IMG/VR virus record: IMGVR_UViG_3300044641_000071 | Location: 1 to 23,840 of that record | Length of the DNA: 23,840 bases | Direction: 5' to 3' (one strand) | From: a virus | Part shown: positions 13,982 through 21,904 of the stretch, in pieces | Numbering within the stretch: the first letter of the stretch is position 1 | Layout: every line of letters begins with the position of its first letter | The notes under the pieces: model-generated | What the model was told of the DNA's origin: nothing | What the model saw: only the letters and a program-made list of their open reading frames with translations | Database searches by the model: none | Position numbers and translations under genes: made by a program

Positions 13982-14598
13982 GTTTTGCTACCTACTCTGA
14001 TTTGCAGACTTCAATAGCCAATTATTTGGCTAGGTCTGACTTGACTTCTCAGATTCCCGACTTTATTACATTTGCTGAAAACCGACTCCGTAGAGAGTTG
14101 CGTATTCGCCAGATGTTGAAATCCGTTACGACTGCTACAGTATCTGGTGACAATACCATTGAGATACCTGCTGACTTTTTGCAGGTGCGTGATTTTGTTG
14201 TAATGACAAATCCTATTCAGCCACTTAGCTACTCAAGTCCATCAGCATTGTCTAATGACCCAAGAGCATCAGAAGTTGGTGTTCCTTTGTCTTACACAAT
14301 TCTTGCTAACGACTTTCAAGTATCTCCAGCACCAGATGGTATCTATACAGTAAAACTGTTGTACTTCTCTGCGCCAGCTTATCTATCGTCTAGCAATACA
14401 ACTAACGTATTCCTGACAACAGCACCAGATGCTTTGCTCTACGCTTCTTTGATTGAAGCAGAGCCTTACTTAATGAATGACGCACGAATCAATACATGGG
14501 GAACTATGTATGACAGAGCGATTGCGTCCCTAACCAAGTCTGACGAAGAAGGTCAGTATTCTGGTGTTCCTTTAGCAATGAAACTAACTCCAAGGTGA
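13978..14598 (+). CDS. Phage adaptor / head-tail connector protein (206 aa)
   Basis: It begins FATYSDLQTSIANYLARSDL and contains IPDFITFAENRLRRELRIRQM (about 26-46), the helical element typical of podoviral adaptor proteins (SU10-type). Then come TIEIPADFLQVRDF (60-73), a beta segment, and YASLIEAEPYLMNDARINTW near the end. This matches the phage adaptor family that forms a ring below the portal and joins the tail. ATG 13978 overlaps the upstream stop, with AGGACAGGAG before it. Position after capsid and before tail genes fits. Confidence 0.85.
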   Translation: MSFATYSDLQTSIANYLARSDLTSQIPDFITFAENRLRRELRIRQMLKSVTTATVSGDNTIEIPADFLQVRDFVVMTNPIQPLSYSSPSALSNDPRASEVGVPLSYTILANDFQVSPAPDGIYTVKLLYFSAPAYLSSSNTTNVFLTTAPDALLYASLIEAEPYLMNDARINTWGTMYDRAIASLTKSDEEGQYSGVPLAMKLTPR

Positions 14599-14602
14599 AA
14601 CT

Positions 14603-14989
14603 ATGGCTGAAATGAGTAACTATCTCGAAAATGCGCTGATTAACGGCACATTGAGAGCAACAACGTACACAGCACCAACAACTGTGTACTTAGCCCTTTA
14701 TACATCTGACCCAACAGACGCTGACACAGGTACAGAAGTATCTGGTACTAGCTATGCTCGTCAGTCAATTACATTTGGTGCGCCTAGCAATGGTGCAACT
14801 ACCAACTCTGCTGCTATTGAGTTTCCTCAAGCTGGTGGCTCATGGGGTACTGTTGCCTATGTTGGTATTCGTGATGCTTTGACGACAGGTAATCTGTTGT
14901 ATCACACACCATTAGACGCTTCTAAGACTATTGCAACTGGTGATGTGTTCCGCATTGCTGCTGGTTCATTGAGCGTTACTTTAGCGTGA
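14603..14989 (+). CDS. Gp80-like tail/fibre-associated protein (128 aa)
   Basis: AAGG precedes ATG 14603. The sequence MSNYLENALINGTLRATTYT, VYLALYTSDPTDADTGTEVS, SYARQSITF and WGTVAYVGIRDALTTGNLLY is a conserved family often annotated as a phage tail-fibre or Gp80-like protein. It is predicted to be a compact beta-sandwich. It ends one base before the next gene. The name 'tail fibre protein' is database habit; an exact place in the virion is not known to me. Confidence 0.75.
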   Translation: MAEMSNYLENALINGTLRATTYTAPTTVYLALYTSDPTDADTGTEVSGTSYARQSITFGAPSNGATTNSAAIEFPQAGGSWGTVAYVGIRDALTTGNLLYHTPLDASKTIATGDVFRIAAGSLSVTLA

Positions 14990-14990
14990 G

Positions 14991-15881
14991 ATGGCTGACT
15001 TACTGCCTCCGTGGACAATTGACTCGCTAGACAATTTAAAGTCTAGCATTGATGACTTAACACTCACACTCGATAGTCCACTTTATGAAACCTCTGTAAC
15101 CCTATGGGATGCCTATGGGTCTGTAACTGCGTCTGCAAGCGTTATAGCCGATGGCACTAGGGTTCAGTTTGGTTCTGGGGCGGTAAACGGCACAGCAACT
15201 TTTACAGCAGATGCTGTCAGGGTTCAATACGCTAGTGCAAGCATTGAATGTTCTGCTAGTGCTTCATGTGAAGGCATTAGGGTACAGAACGCTACAGTTG
15301 GAATAGACGCAGTAGCAATCGTTATCTGCGATGCTATCCGTGTTCAGTTTGCAAGTGCAAGCGTTACCTGTAGTGCTGATGTAACTGCTGTTGGTGGCAT
15401 CATCAAGGATGGCGTTGCCTCCGTTACTTGCGTAGCTTTAGTTGTCGCAAATGGCGGTATTGTCGCTGAAGGTGTCGCAAGTATTACTGGTAATGCAACA
15501 GTAACTGCAATTGGTATCCGTGAACAAAATGCTTCTGCTAGTGTTAGCGGAACATCTACAGTAACTGCTGATGCAATAAGGGTTAGAGATGCAGTAGCAA
15601 GTGTTACGGCTAATGCAAACGTATCTGCACAAGCTAACGCTACATATGGAAATGTGATTGCGATTACTGCGCTTGCTACGATTACTGCAAATGGCGTTAT
15701 TCTTGGTGACAACTGGACTCCTGTTGTCGTAGATGACAACACATGGACACCAGTAAGCAGAGACACAAATACTTGGACAGCAGTTCCAGTAGATTCAAAT
15801 ACATGGACACCAGTTGCTGCTAACGACAACGATTGGACAATTCAGTCTCAAGGAAGTAATACATGGCTACGACAAAATTAA
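14991..15881 (+). CDS. Repeat (solenoid-like) structural protein (296 aa)
   Basis: Residues 1-40 include IDSLDNLKSSIDDLTLTLDS, shared with the next protein. Residues 41-240 are ten consecutive 20-residue repeats without any insertion or deletion, of the form AS-ASVTxxAxVTADxIRVQx. Residues 241-296 switch to 10-residue repeats (TWTPVSRDTN, TWTAVPVDSN, TWTPVAANDN, DWTIQSQGSN). Alternating small hydrophobic residues at fixed spacing suggest a beta-solenoid or beta-helical trimer. Position between Gp80-like and nozzle-like genes suggests a tail or fibre component. No homologue recognised. Confidence 0.65.
   Translation: MADLLPPWTIDSLDNLKSSIDDLTLTLDSPLYETSVTLWDAYGSVTASASVIADGTRVQFGSGAVNGTATFTADAVRVQYASASIECSASASCEGIRVQNATVGIDAVAIVICDAIRVQFASASVTCSADVTAVGGIIKDGVASVTCVALVVANGGIVAEGVASITGNATVTAIGIREQNASASVSGTSTVTADAIRVRDAVASVTANANVSAQANATYGNVIAITALATITANGVILGDNWTPVVVDDNTWTPVSRDTNTWTAVPVDSNTWTPVAANDNDWTIQSQGSNTWLRQN
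15111..15710 (+). repeat. Ten tandem 60-bp coding repeats
   Basis: Ten units of exactly 60 bp encode 20-residue repeats (residues 41-240). They are degenerate at DNA level. Recurrent marks are an AGGGTTCA-type segment coding RVQ and a GCAAGTGCAAGCGTTAC-type segment coding ASASVT. All are in the same register. Confidence 0.85.
15711..15878 (+). repeat. Five-and-a-half tandem 30-bp coding repeats
   Basis: Units of 30 bp encode xxTWTPVxxDN-like decapeptides; ACATGGACACCAGT occurs twice exactly. The last, partial unit (AATACATGG) contains the ATG of the following gene in another frame. Confidence 0.85.
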
Positions 15882-17302
15882 CTTTTGGTGAGTGGATGCC
15901 TGACCAACCTAGCGTATCAGGTGCGTTAACTGATGCTAAGAACGTGGTTTCTCAGGCTATTGGTTATGGCCCATTTCCTGCGCCAGTTACGTTCTCAACA
16001 AGTGATGCTGCTGAAGACTTAACTTCTCTTTATGCTGCCAAGCAACCCAATGGTGATACTGCCTTGTTTGCTGCTGGTGCAACTAAGATTTATACAGTAA
16101 CTGGTGTAGGTGCTATTACTCAAGTTAAAACAGGCATGACAACTGGTGCTAATGATAGGGTTCGTTTTACTCAGTTTGGCAAGACTGTAATCACTACAAA
16201 CAATGCTGAAAGACTCCAAGCATGGACGCTAGGAACATCTACATCGTTTGCTGACTTATCGGCTACTGCGCCTATTGCTAAGTTCATTACTGTCGTGCGT
16301 GATTTTGTCGTGGTTGCAAATACGCTAGAAACTACTCAGCAACAATATCGTGTACGTTGGTCAGCATTAAATAATGAGACTGATTGGACTGAGGATGTAA
16401 ACACTCAGTCTGATTATCAGGACATTCCTGATGGTGGACAGATTGTAGGAATCCGTGGTGGTGAGTTTGGTCTTGTCTTTTTGGAAAGAGCAATTCACCG
16501 AATGACTTACGTTGGTACTCCGTTCATTTTCCAGTTTGACAACATCTCTCGTGGTAAAGGTTGCATGGCTTCTGGCTCAATTGCACAATACCAAGGTGTA
16601 ACTTTCTTTTTGTCGGACGATGGTTTCTATATGTGTGATGGACAAAACGTCACGGCTATTGGCGCAGAAAAGATAGATAGATTTTTCTTACAAGACGCTT
16701 CTGAATCTGACTTTAAAACAATGTCTGCTGCTGTTGACCCTATCCGCAAACTTGTAATCTGGAATTACAAAACTGTTAACGGAAACAGAAGCGTACTGAT
16801 TTACAACTTTAAGACTCAGAAGTGGACTTATGGGGACGCAGGGACGGACTTCTTGTCTGAAGCCTCTACCTCGTCTGTAACGCTTGAGCAGTTGGACAGT
16901 CTTTCTGCTTCTATTGATGCCTTAACCACAAGTTTAGACTCACAATTATTTATTGGTGGTAAGTATTTCTTAGGCGGTACTTTAGCCACTCGTGTGATGA
17001 GTTTTACAGGTGCTAACCAAACAGCCGTAATTTCTACGGGTGACTTGGACATTGGTGCTAACTCAGTAGTAACCCTAGCTAGACCTATTGTTGACAATGG
17101 CTCTGCGACTGTGGCTATTGCTTCTCGTACCCTGCTAAACCAAGGTGTGAATTTTAATACTGCGGTAGCGGCTAGTTCAGAGAATCGTGTACCACTTAGA
17201 AGCGCAGGTAGGTATCACAGGCTAAAGGTTAGTCCAACAGGTGCTAACTGGAATAACGCTATCTCTGTGGATGTGGATGTAACTCCACAAGGGGTTCGCT
17301 GA
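15863..17302 (+). CDS. Tail nozzle / P22 gp10-like stabilisation protein (479 aa)
   Basis: ATG 15863 lies inside the last repeat of the upstream gene (19-nt overlap), with AAGGAAG before it. The N-terminus LTFGEWMPDQPSVSGALTDA, then QAIGYGPFPAPVTF, matches the opening of proteins forming the distal tail tube of short-tailed phages ('..PDQP....G...A.NV...GY.P...'). Beta-rich blades follow: VRFTQFGKTVITTNN (100-114), QYRVRWSALNNETDW (161-175), GIRGGEFGLVFLERAIHRMT (197-215) and WTYG (321-324). These suggest a beta-propeller like T7 gp12 or P22 gp10. Residues 341-363 carry a motif also found in the preceding protein. It should sit below the adaptor. Family call is by pattern. Confidence 0.7.
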   Translation: MATTKLTFGEWMPDQPSVSGALTDAKNVVSQAIGYGPFPAPVTFSTSDAAEDLTSLYAAKQPNGDTALFAAGATKIYTVTGVGAITQVKTGMTTGANDRVRFTQFGKTVITTNNAERLQAWTLGTSTSFADLSATAPIAKFITVVRDFVVVANTLETTQQQYRVRWSALNNETDWTEDVNTQSDYQDIPDGGQIVGIRGGEFGLVFLERAIHRMTYVGTPFIFQFDNISRGKGCMASGSIAQYQGVTFFLSDDGFYMCDGQNVTAIGAEKIDRFFLQDASESDFKTMSAAVDPIRKLVIWNYKTVNGNRSVLIYNFKTQKWTYGDAGTDFLSEASTSSVTLEQLDSLSASIDALTTSLDSQLFIGGKYFLGGTLATRVMSFTGANQTAVISTGDLDIGANSVVTLARPIVDNGSATVAIASRTLLNQGVNFNTAVAASSENRVPLRSAGRYHRLKVSPTGANWNNAISVDVDVTPQGVR

Positions 17303-18084
17303 TGTTTAGAAGCCTACCTGCATTTGGTGGTGACCAGAGGGCTGTGGCTGAAGTAGTCCGTGGCATCATGGACGGAAAGACTAATAACACAGGGACTTTG
17401 ACTCTGGCAACTGGTGGGGCTTTAACTACCACTTTGACAGACAGAAGGATAGGCCCAGACAGCGTGATTGTCTTTGTCCCTGCCTCTGCTGCTGCTTTTG
17501 TTGATTCTGCGCCTTATGGTGCTTTTCAAGACGGAACAGACCAGACTGTAGCTAATACAACGACTGCCTATCCTATTACCTTTGATACAACCGACTTCTC
17601 TAATGGGGTTACCTTATCAAATAGTTCTAGGTTAAATGTAAAAGCAGCAGGGTTGTATAACATACAGTTTTCTATTCAACTGAAAAACACAACAAACGAC
17701 TCGCAAGATGCTGATATTTGGTTTAGAAAAAACGGAACAGATATAGCTGCCTCTAACAGTAGGTTTGGTTTAGCCCAGAGAAAAGCAGCTGGTGACCCAT
17801 ATCACTTGATTGGGGCAATGAACTTTTATGTAGATTTGGCGGCTAATGATTACATCCAGTTAATGTGGAGAGCCTCGGATGTTGGTGTGGTAATTGAGCA
17901 TTATGTTGCTGGAACAAGCCCTACAAGACCAGCTACGCCATCTGTGATAGCGACTGTTAACTTAGTGTCACTCGCTGCCTCAACAAACATCTACGCTAGT
18001 TCCCAAGGACAGGGTACGGCTACGATTACCCACTTTGCCAATTCAACTGCAAATAAGACGTATAGATATGCAATTATTGGTTGA
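17302..18084 (+). CDS. Fibre-tip/virion protein with inserted jelly-roll domain (260 aa)
   Basis: The ATG overlaps the previous stop (TGATG). The start SLPAFGGDQRAVAEVVRGIM and GTLTLATGGALTTTLTDRRI, plus PDSVIVFVPASAAA (52-65), belong with the C-terminal TNIYASSQGQGTATITH...RTYRYA-like end (228-260). In related phages I recall these as one short continuous domain. Between them, about 88-222, is a C1q/TNF-type jelly-roll (AAGLYNIQFSIQLKN, DIWFRKNGTDIA, YVDLAANDYIQLMW). Jelly-rolls of this type are common at receptor-binding ends. Probably a tail or fibre component. Confidence 0.65.
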   Translation: MFRSLPAFGGDQRAVAEVVRGIMDGKTNNTGTLTLATGGALTTTLTDRRIGPDSVIVFVPASAAAFVDSAPYGAFQDGTDQTVANTTTAYPITFDTTDFSNGVTLSNSSRLNVKAAGLYNIQFSIQLKNTTNDSQDADIWFRKNGTDIAASNSRFGLAQRKAAGDPYHLIGAMNFYVDLAANDYIQLMWRASDVGVVIEHYVAGTSPTRPATPSVIATVNLVSLAASTNIYASSQGQGTATITHFANSTANKTYRYAIIG

Positions 18085-18105
18085 TTTTGATTATTTATGT
18101 ATAAT
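18077..18105 (+). promoter_or_regulatory. Promoter with perfect -10 box before ejection genes
   Basis: TATAAT at 18100-18105 is a full consensus -10. TTGGTT at 18077-18082, 17 nt upstream, is a weak -35. It overlaps the end of the jelly-roll gene and is the obvious start for the three ejection-type genes. Predicted transcription start is about 18112. Confidence 0.55.
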
Positions 18106-18108
18106 GTG

Positions 18109-18137
18109 TTCCGTGGATGACCCATCTCGGAATCCGA
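18109..18137 (+). promoter_or_regulatory. Structured leader with two mutually exclusive hairpins
   Basis: TTCCG (18109-18113) plus GGATG pairs with CATCTCGGAA (18123-18132) around an ACC loop, with one bulged T. Alternatively TCGGA (18127-18131) pairs with TCCGA (18133-18137). The two structures share CGGA, so only one can form. A ribosome site (TAGGAG) and ATG 18154 follow. Confidence 0.4.
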
Positions 18138-18153
18138 AACTCTAGGAGTAAAG

Positions 18154-19050
18154 ATGGCTACTACCACTACGTCACAAATTGACCCAACAATCCAACCTTA
18201 TCTAGGTTATGGATTACAGCAAGCACAGCAGTTGTATCAGGGCGGTGGCCCTCAGTATTATGGTGGCCCAACTTATGTTGCCCCATCTACTACCACTCAA
18301 ACAGGATTACAGGCTTTAGAGGCTCGTGCTTCTTTGGGTAATCCACTACTACAGTCTGCACAGAATCAGTTGCAGAACACAGTTTCTGGTGGGTTCTTGG
18401 GTGGTAATCCATTCTTTCAAGGTGCGTTCCAACCTGCTGCTCGTGCTGCTGAGACACAATTTAAAACAACTCTAGGCGACATTGCATCTAAGTCAAGCCT
18501 AGCAGGGCGTTATGGCTCTGGTGCTATGGGTTCTTTGCAAGACAGGGCTACTGGTGCATTTGGTCAACAGTTGGCTAATACTGCTGGACAGTTGGCTTAC
18601 CAGAACTATGCTGATGAGCGTAATCGTCAGCAACAAGCTACGATGGCTGCGCCTCAAATGGCTGGTGCTGATTACCAAGATATTCAGAATATGTTGCAAG
18701 CAGGTCAATTGCGTGAAGGCTACCAAGGTCAGCAAATGCAAGGTGACATTGCTAAGTTTAACTTCTTGCAAAACCAACCACAGCAGAATTTGCAGAACTA
18801 TCTATCGTTGGTATATGGTAACCCACTAGGACGAGTAGCTTCTTCTACTACTAGCGGAACACAAGACACATCTATGTTGCAAAATGTACTTGGGTTAGCT
18901 GCTGTTGGTGGTGGCTTGTATAAGAATCTAGGCGGTCAACAAGGCATTAGCAACTTGTGGAATAGCGGTGCTAATTGGTTGAGTGGTGCGCCTAACATGG
19001 GTACTATTGATGCTAGTTACCCTGCTCTTGGCACTAACTGGTGGGATTAA
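18154..19050 (+). CDS. Putative ejection/internal virion protein (298 aa)
   Basis: ATG 18154 with CTAGGAG upstream. The N-terminal SQIDPTIQPYLGYGLQQAQQ, then YYGGPTYVAPSTTTQTGLQA (35-54), is a pattern I associate with internal or ejection proteins of aquatic podoviruses ('P.YPGPTYV.PS..T..'). The middle is Ala/Gln-rich and helical (ARAAETQFKTTLGDIASKSS; AYQNYADERNRQQQ), and the C-terminus is Gly-rich and hydrophobic (LGLAAVGGGLYKNLGG). First of three consecutive large virion genes. It likely enters the cell envelope with the DNA. Confidence 0.65.
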   Translation: MATTTTSQIDPTIQPYLGYGLQQAQQLYQGGGPQYYGGPTYVAPSTTTQTGLQALEARASLGNPLLQSAQNQLQNTVSGGFLGGNPFFQGAFQPAARAAETQFKTTLGDIASKSSLAGRYGSGAMGSLQDRATGAFGQQLANTAGQLAYQNYADERNRQQQATMAAPQMAGADYQDIQNMLQAGQLREGYQGQQMQGDIAKFNFLQNQPQQNLQNYLSLVYGNPLGRVASSTTSGTQDTSMLQNVLGLAAVGGGLYKNLGGQQGISNLWNSGANWLSGAPNMGTIDASYPALGTNWWD

Positions 19051-19052
19051 AT

Positions 19053-20330
19053 ATGGCTGGACTATTAGACATTTTTGGTACAGGCGGCTCAAGCACAATG
19101 GGTCTGCTTGGTATGTCACCTGCTGACATTCAAAGCAATCGTGACGATGCACAAGCACAAGCACTCTACGCATTGGCTGGCAGATTGTTTGCAGGTGGTA
19201 ATACAGGACAGTCTATTGCTGAAGGTTTGCAACTTGGTCAGAGAGCCTATAAGGGCGGTATGCAAGAAACCTTGCAAAACCAACTTCAGAATGTTCAATT
19301 AGCTGACATGATTCGTAAGCGTAAGCTAGAGCAACAAGCATTAGCTGAACAACAACGAATTCAAGGTGTTATCCAAGGTGCTGTAACCAAGCCTCAAGAG
19401 ATTTATGGTGAGGACATCATGGGTCAGCAAGTAGGCGAAGGCATGACTGCTGGTGGCTTTGATTTGCAAAAAGCAATGCCTCAATTGATGAGTTCACCAG
19501 AAGGGCGTAAAGCCTTGACTGAATTGATTGCATCTCAAAAATCAATGGCTGGTGAAACTACTTCATTAGCAGAAGGCGCAAAACTTATTCGTGTAAATCC
19601 TATTACTGGAAAAGTAGAGACTGTTGCTCAAGGCGCACAAAAGAAAGAAACTGTAACAGTTGGGAATAGTGTTCTTGATAAAAATACAATGAAAGTTCTT
19701 TATACAGCACCTGATGCACCTGCTGCTTCTATTAAAGAGTTTCAAGATTTTATGAAACTTAATCCAGCCGAGCAAAAAGCATATTTGCTTTTACAAGAGC
19801 AAAAGCGTCCAAGCACTTCAATCATCATGCCATCAGAGGGTGAGCGTAAAGCAGCCGTTCTTGCAAGCAGATTAAACTTCAGCGTTGGACAAATGAATGA
19901 GGCTATTGGTGCTGACCCTAAAGCGGCTATGCCAAACACAGCGGCAGAAGTTGCTCGTTTTGTATCACGCACAGACTTTTTGCCTAACAAGATTAACACG
20001 GCACAACGTCAAATTGTTGAGACAGCTCAATTAGATATTCTTGATGCTGCTTTAACTTTGGGAACTGGTGCGGCATACACTCGTGAACAATTAGAAAGTT
20101 ACAGAAGGGCTTATTTTCCACAATTAGAAGATAACCCTGCAACAGTCAAATCAAAACAAGACAGGTTAATTAACCTACTCAAGTCTGCTGAACTTGGTGC
20201 AGGTCGTGCAGCAAAAGATATTACTGTGCCAGTTCCTAAATTGCCAACTGCCCCTGCTACAACTAGTGGCTTGCCAAGTCAAGATGCTATTCAAGCAGAA
20301 ATTGAAAGACGCAAAAAAGGCGGTGGATAA
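19053..20330 (+). CDS. Putative ejection/internal virion protein (425 aa)
   Basis: I chose ATG 19053 rather than the in-frame GTG at 19041. It lies just after the upstream stop and gives the typical Met-Ala-Gly-Leu-Leu opening. The N-terminus has SRDDAQAQALYALAGRLFAG-like helical content, then a Gln-rich coiled coil (LQNVQLADMIRKRKLEQQAL). Residues about 267-386 form the best conserved block (FSVGQMNEAIGADP, LDILDAALTLGTGAAYTREQ, YRRAYFPQLEDNPATVKSKQ), a pattern I recall from phage virion/ejection proteins. Its last codon overlaps the next ATG (TAATG). No enzyme motif seen. Confidence 0.65.
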   Translation: MAGLLDIFGTGGSSTMGLLGMSPADIQSNRDDAQAQALYALAGRLFAGGNTGQSIAEGLQLGQRAYKGGMQETLQNQLQNVQLADMIRKRKLEQQALAEQQRIQGVIQGAVTKPQEIYGEDIMGQQVGEGMTAGGFDLQKAMPQLMSSPEGRKALTELIASQKSMAGETTSLAEGAKLIRVNPITGKVETVAQGAQKKETVTVGNSVLDKNTMKVLYTAPDAPAASIKEFQDFMKLNPAEQKAYLLLQEQKRPSTSIIMPSEGERKAAVLASRLNFSVGQMNEAIGADPKAAMPNTAAEVARFVSRTDFLPNKINTAQRQIVETAQLDILDAALTLGTGAAYTREQLESYRRAYFPQLEDNPATVKSKQDRLINLLKSAELGAGRAAKDITVPVPKLPTAPATTSGLPSQDAIQAEIERRKKGGG

Positions 20331-21892
20331 TGGACTTAACTCAATTATCTGATAGTGACCTGTTGGCTTTGCAAGCAGGAGACTTAACTAAAGTCTCTGA
20401 TGCTGGTTTAACTATTCTTAATCAAGGTCAGCCTAAGTCTCCAACACTTAGAGAATCATTTGAGCGTGGCGCAGGTTTAGTTTATCGTGCTGTTGCGCCT
20501 ACATTAGCTGGCGCACAGATTGGTTCGTATGGTGGCGGATTAGGTGCTGTTTTAGGCGCAACGGCTGTCCCTGCTGCTGATGCAGTCAATGCACTATTAA
20601 ACGTAATTGCTTCTCCATTTACTGAAAAGCGATTGATACCAGCATCTCAAGCTATTCAAAACTTGATGACTCGTTCTGGTGTACCTGCTGCGCCAGAAAC
20701 ACAAACTCCAACTGAGCGTGTTGTTGGCGGTGGATTAGAAGCAATGACAGGGGTGGCTAGAACTATCCCTGCTTTGATTAAAGCATCTACAACAGCAACA
20801 TCTCCTGTTACTCGTGGAGTTACAGAACAACTTGCTGTAGCACCTAAGACTCAAGCAATTGTGACTCCTACGGCTGTTATGTCTGGTCAAACAGTTACAG
20901 AAGCTACTGGTAATCCTTTGTATGGCGCAGCTACTACATTGGCTACAGGTGCTGCTGGTAGTGTTAAGCGTCCTCAAAAACAAGAGGCTTTATCTACACA
21001 AGCATTAGACAGAATTGCCACAGACAGATATGACCAATTACAACAATCTGGTGTCCAGTTAAAAACAGATGAGTTTGTTAATGCAATGGATGATATTGCA
21101 AAAGGTTTGAGACAAGAGGGATATACGCCTAAAGCGTTTCCTAAAGTTGCAGGTGCTATTGAAGAATTAACTTCTACTGCTCAACCTAAAGATTGGACTG
21201 AACTTCAAGCATTGCGTAAGATGATTCGTTCTGGTCAAAAGAGTATTGAGCCAGAAGAAAGACGGATGGCATCTATTCTTTTGGATGACTACGATAACTA
21301 CTTGATGACTGTCCCTAAAGAATCTATTGCTTCTGGTGATATGAAAAACGCAGGTCAGTTATGGTCTGAGGCTCGTAACGCTTATTCAAAAATGAAGAAG
21401 TCTGAAGTCTTTGAGGATATGCTTAATGAGGCTAAACTAGACAAAAGTAAATTTACTCAGTCTGGTGAAGAAAACTCACTTGCTAAACAATTGCGTCAAC
21501 TTGCCAAGAATGACAAGAAAATGCGAGTGTTTACCAAGACTGAACAAGCGGCTATTGAGCAAGCCGCCAAAGGTGGAACGACTCAAAATCTATTGAAGTT
21601 CTTTGGACGCTTTGCGCCTACTGGTGTTGTGCCAGTTGGTCTTAGTGTTGGAACTACTGCATTAGCACCGATGATTGGAATTCCTTTAACTATTGGCGCA
21701 GCAGGTTCTCGTGTAGCGGCTACTAATATGCGTAGAGGTAGCGTAGAGGACTTAGCTAATATGATGCGTTATGGTGGTACTCCACAGACAATTGGCAGTC
21801 CATTTAGGGCTGTTACTCCAACAACTGCAAGAGGTTTATTGTCTATGGAAGACTTAGACCAAGAACAGCGTAATCTCTTAGGTATCCAATAA
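20330..21892 (+). CDS. Putative ejection/internal virion protein with hydrophobic ends (520 aa)
   Basis: The ATG shares a base with the preceding TAA. The N-terminus repeats a short acidic unit, LSDSDLLALQAGDLTKVSDA. Residues about 48-93 are a Gly/Ala-rich hydrophobic region (GAQIGSYGGGLGAVLGATAV), and 429-463 another (GVVPVGLSVGTTALAPMIGI). Both could enter membranes. The central part (215-425) is helical and charged. Large Gly/Ala proteins in a row before the tail fibre are the usual arrangement of P22-type ejection proteins that form a conduit across the envelope. No lysozyme/transglycosylase motif was visible. Confidence 0.62.
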   Translation: MDLTQLSDSDLLALQAGDLTKVSDAGLTILNQGQPKSPTLRESFERGAGLVYRAVAPTLAGAQIGSYGGGLGAVLGATAVPAADAVNALLNVIASPFTEKRLIPASQAIQNLMTRSGVPAAPETQTPTERVVGGGLEAMTGVARTIPALIKASTTATSPVTRGVTEQLAVAPKTQAIVTPTAVMSGQTVTEATGNPLYGAATTLATGAAGSVKRPQKQEALSTQALDRIATDRYDQLQQSGVQLKTDEFVNAMDDIAKGLRQEGYTPKAFPKVAGAIEELTSTAQPKDWTELQALRKMIRSGQKSIEPEERRMASILLDDYDNYLMTVPKESIASGDMKNAGQLWSEARNAYSKMKKSEVFEDMLNEAKLDKSKFTQSGEENSLAKQLRQLAKNDKKMRVFTKTEQAAIEQAAKGGTTQNLLKFFGRFAPTGVVPVGLSVGTTALAPMIGIPLTIGAAGSRVAATNMRRGSVEDLANMMRYGGTPQTIGSPFRAVTPTTARGLLSMEDLDQEQRNLLGIQ

Positions 21893-21897
21893 GGACT

Positions 21898-21904
21898 GAT
21901 ATGC
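21898..21904 (+). repeat. GATATGC direct repeat, left copy, flanking endonuclease gene
   Basis: GATATGC at 21898-21904 includes the endonuclease start codon; the same 7-mer at 22530-22536 includes the tail-fibre start codon. Removing one copy with the intervening DNA would place AAGGA (21891-21895) directly in front of the fibre ATG. Confidence 0.6.

Noticed and set aside
15344-15829. 161-codon reverse-strand ORF opposite the repeat gene
   Set aside because: Its apparent repeats mirror the forward 60-bp coding repeats; there is no initiation signal.
15111-15878. Regular repeats that could be taken for a CRISPR array
   Set aside because: The units are contiguous coding repeats without unique spacers, kept in frame, with no cas genes.
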